Of a DNA stretch of 6,750 bases, positions 4,794 to 6,750 are shown piece after piece. This stretch comes from an uncultured Selenomonadaceae bacterium (lineage in GTDB: Bacteria; Bacillota; Negativicutes; Selenomonadales; Selenomonadaceae). Every line of letters starts with the position of its first letter. Position 1 is the stretch's first letter. The position numbers and the translations under genes were made by a program. The notes under the pieces were generated by a model. The model saw only the letters and a list, made by a program, of their open reading frames with translations. It searched no databases and had not been told where the DNA came from. The stretch spans positions 1 through 6,750 of the forward strand of contig CAJOQC010000193.1 in the NCBI GenBank assembly GCA_905236785.1, in the 5' to 3' direction.

Positions 4794-5624
4794 ATGGAAG
4801 TAATCTTGGCCGAGTATTTGGGATTTTGCTACGGCGTGAAACGCGCCATAAAAATTGCCCGCGAAAGCGCGGGCGACGGAACAGCTTGCACCTTAGGACC
4901 TATAATCCACAATCCGCAAATGGTGGATAGGTTAAAGGCCGAAGGGGTAGGCACGGTGGACGCGCCGGAGGACATGAAGGACACGGGCGGCACGCTTATC
5001 ATTCGCTCCCACGGCGTAGGGCCCAAGCTTTACGACAATGTGCGGAACTTGGGGCTTCACTTGGTGGACGCAACCTGCCCCCATGTGCGAAAGGCGCAGC
5101 TTTCCGCCAAAGAACTTGCCGACGAAGACCGCATGGTGGTCATTGTCGGCGAAAAGAAACACCCGGAAGTACAGAGCATTTACGAATGGTCGAACCATTC
5201 GGCAAGAATTGTGGAAACGGCTGCCGAGGCCGAAGAAATCGACCCCTGTCAGCGGCTTGGCATCGTGTCGCAGACCACCTTTTCCGCCGACAATTTTAAG
5301 GCGATAGTAAGCGTGCTCCTCGAAAAATCCCGGGACATAAAGATTTTGCGGACAATATGCACCGCAACGGAACAACGGCAAAGAGCCGCCATGGAATTGG
5401 CCGAAAAGGTTGATTTGATGATAGTGATAGGCGGCAAGAACAGCGCAAACACCACGCGCTTATATGAGCTTTGCCGCGAAAAGTGCCATACTTGTCACAT
5501 CGAGACCGCCGAAGAATTGCGGGACGAGTGGTTTGATAAAGTTGGAAAAATTGGTATTACAGCCGGCGCATCGACACCCGACTGGATTATCAAGGAGGTA
5601 TACAAACAGTGTCAGAAGAAATGA
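4794..5624 (+). CDS. ispH: 4-hydroxy-3-methylbut-2-enyl diphosphate reductase
   Basis: 276 residues from ATG 4794. This cytosolic Fe-S enzyme makes IPP and DMAPP from HMBPP, the last MEP-pathway step. The three cluster cysteines are Cys12 (GFCYGV), Cys95 (ATCPHV) and Cys189 (RTICTAT). The conserved substrate histidines are His39 (IIHNPQMV), His73 (RSHGV) and His123 (KKHPEV). SQTTFS (159-164), GGKNSANTTRL (213-223) and ITAGASTPDW (255-264) complete the active site. The frame opens at TTG 4731, but ATG 4794 is preferred: it has GGTGA (4785-4789) just upstream and gives the canonical MEVILAE start. The last 16 nt overlap rpsA in another frame, and the rpsA SD lies within codons near 266-268. Many Clostridia encode IspH fused to S1; here they are separate. 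Confidence 0.96.
   Translation: MEVILAEYLGFCYGVKRAIKIARESAGDGTACTLGPIIHNPQMVDRLKAEGVGTVDAPEDMKDTGGTLIIRSHGVGPKLYDNVRNLGLHLVDATCPHVRKAQLSAKELADEDRMVVIVGEKKHPEVQSIYEWSNHSARIVETAAEAEEIDPCQRLGIVSQTTFSADNFKAIVSVLLEKSRDIKILRTICTATEQRQRAAMELAEKVDLMIVIGGKNSANTTRLYELCREKCHTCHIETAEELRDEWFDKVGKIGITAGASTPDWIIKEVYKQCQKK
5592..5599 (+). promoter_or_regulatory. near-perfect Shine-Dalgarno site of rpsA inside ispH
   Basis: AAGGAGGT lies 9 nt before GTG 5609 but 21 nt before ATG 5621. It therefore decides in favour of the GTG start for rpsA. It is embedded in the last codons of ispH. Confidence 0.8.
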
Positions 5625-6750
5625 ACAATGAAGAGATGAGCCAAAGCGAATTTGCGGCTCTCTTGGAAGAATCCGAAAAGGACAAGCCTACTCCCGTTGT
5701 CGGCGATGTAGTGGAAGCGCGAGTTGTTGCGGTGGGCGATACGGAAGTGTTGGTAAACATTCCCGGCGTTAAGTCCGATGTGGCCGTTCAACGCAGCGAA
5801 CTCGAGGAGGATGTCGCCGTTGACGATCTCATAAAAGTATGCATCACCGGCATGAACAATGAGGACGGCCCGAAGGTTTCTAAGCGCAAGGCCGACCAGA
5901 TGAAAATTTGGGACGAAATTTCCGGCATTATGGAACGTGGCGAAACCGTTGAAGCGGAAATCCGCCAGGTGGTTAAAGGCGGCTTGGTGGCAAATGTCAT
6001 GGGTCTTCGCGGCTTTATACCCGCCTCCCAAATGGAACTTCACTTCGTAAAAGACTTAAATGTCTATGTCAACGAGAAAGTCACTGCCGTGCCTATTGAG
6101 GTTGACGGGCTTAAACAGCGTCTTGTTTTGTCGCGCCGCAAAATTCTTCTTGAAGAACGCGCCAAAAAGCAAGAGGAAGTCTTTGCCGACATTGAGGCGG
6201 GGCAGATTCGCTCCGGCGTTGTGAAACGTTTGGTGGATTACGGCGCGTTTATCGACATCGGCGGCGTGGACGGCTTGGCGCATATTTCGGATCTTTCCTG
6301 GGACAGGGTGAAGAACCCCGCCGACGTTTTGAGCGTCGGTCAGAAACTCGATGTTTACATCAAGAGCGTCGATATGGAAAACAAGCGCATCTCCCTTTCG
6401 GTGAAGGATACCATGCCCGATCCGTGGCTTGAGCGCGTGGAAAAATACGCCGAAGGTCAGCACATCGAAGGCAAGATTATAAAACTCACCGATTTTGGCG
6501 CGTTTATGGAAATCGAGCCGCATTTTGACGGGCTTATCCCCATCGGCGAACTCAGCGACAAGCGCATCGAACGCGCCGACGAAGCCGTTCATGTGGGCGA
6601 TGTTGTCACGGTGAAAATCATTCGCCTGGACAAGAAGAAAAAGCGCATTTCCCTTTCCATTGCCCATGCCGACAAGGATGCTCCCTTGGTAAAACGCTAC
6701 GGCGAGGAAAAAGCGGAAGATGTCGCCTCCGAGGAAAAAGCCGAAGAAAA
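5609..6750 (+). CDS. rpsA: 30S ribosomal protein S1 (right end beyond window)
   Basis: 380 full codons are visible with no stop before the window edge. S1 binds mRNA on the 30S subunit and helps recruit leaders for initiation. Four S1 (OB-fold) repeats can be read: a degenerate one at about 30-95, then about 111-177 (VKGGLVANVMGLRGFIPASQ), 197-265 (VDYGAFIDIGGVDGLAHISD) and 282-352 (TDFGAFMEIEPHFDGLIPIG). Repeats 3 and 4 end in the typical KRISLS. A Lys/Glu-rich tail starts at about 363, so the protein is probably close to its end, as in four-domain Firmicute S1 proteins. The start is GTG 5609 because of the AAGGAGGT 9 nt upstream; ATG 5621, which overlaps the ispH stop as ATGA, is the alternative. 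It is co-transcribed with ispH. Confidence 0.95.
   Translation, partial: MSEEMNNEEMSQSEFAALLEESEKDKPTPVVGDVVEARVVAVGDTEVLVNIPGVKSDVAVQRSELEEDVAVDDLIKVCITGMNNEDGPKVSKRKADQMKIWDEISGIMERGETVEAEIRQVVKGGLVANVMGLRGFIPASQMELHFVKDLNVYVNEKVTAVPIEVDGLKQRLVLSRRKILLEERAKKQEEVFADIEAGQIRSGVVKRLVDYGAFIDIGGVDGLAHISDLSWDRVKNPADVLSVGQKLDVYIKSVDMENKRISLSVKDTMPDPWLERVEKYAEGQHIEGKIIKLTDFGAFMEIEPHFDGLIPIGELSDKRIERADEAVHVGDVVTVKIIRLDKKKKRISLSIAHADKDAPLVKRYGEEKAEDVASEEKAEE

Overview
The window looks like chromosomal DNA from a low- to mid-GC Firmicute. The best guess is a Negativicutes- or Clostridia-type anaerobe. This is inferred from the gene order aroA-cmk-plsC-ispH-rpsA, the strong purine-rich Shine-Dalgarno (SD) sites, sigma-A-like promoters and a roughly four-S1-domain ribosomal protein S1. 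No species can be named from the sequence alone.

Layout. Positions 1-78 (minus strand) hold the first 26 codons of a UDP-galactopyranose mutase gene (glf), which runs off the left edge. Positions 79-520 are a 442-bp AT-rich divergent intergenic region. It holds a leftward promoter for glf, a long leader with three tandem hairpins, a 19-codon upstream ORF overlapping the glf start, and the rightward promoter(s) of the next gene. Positions 521-1924 encode an AGCS-family sodium:alanine/glycine symporter with its own terminator at 1933-1978. From 2001 a new promoter drives a tightly packed housekeeping cluster: aroA (2074-3384), cmk (3381-4037) and plsC (4042-4641). A weak terminator and a second strong promoter at 4682-4710 then start ispH (4794-5624). 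rpsA overlaps the end of ispH, starts at GTG 5609 and runs off the right edge.

How the genes work together. The cluster combines unrelated core functions that follow growth rate: aromatic precursor synthesis (AroA), CMP/dCMP phosphorylation (Cmk), phosphatidic acid synthesis (PlsC), the last isoprenoid step of the MEP pathway (IspH) and translation initiation (S1). The 4-bp ATGA overlap of aroA/cmk, the 4-nt gap of cmk/plsC and the 16-nt overlap of ispH/rpsA point to translational coupling. The symporter and glf are separate units.

Nothing here is an obvious new system such as a defence locus, CRISPR array, prophage or insertion sequence. The least explained parts are the regulatory DNA: a perfect -10 box in the loop of a terminator-like dyad before the symporter; a structured glf leader whose largest stem pairs better in the leftward RNA; an upstream ORF with an A7 run one base away from fusing in frame to Glf; and a folded leader before ispH.
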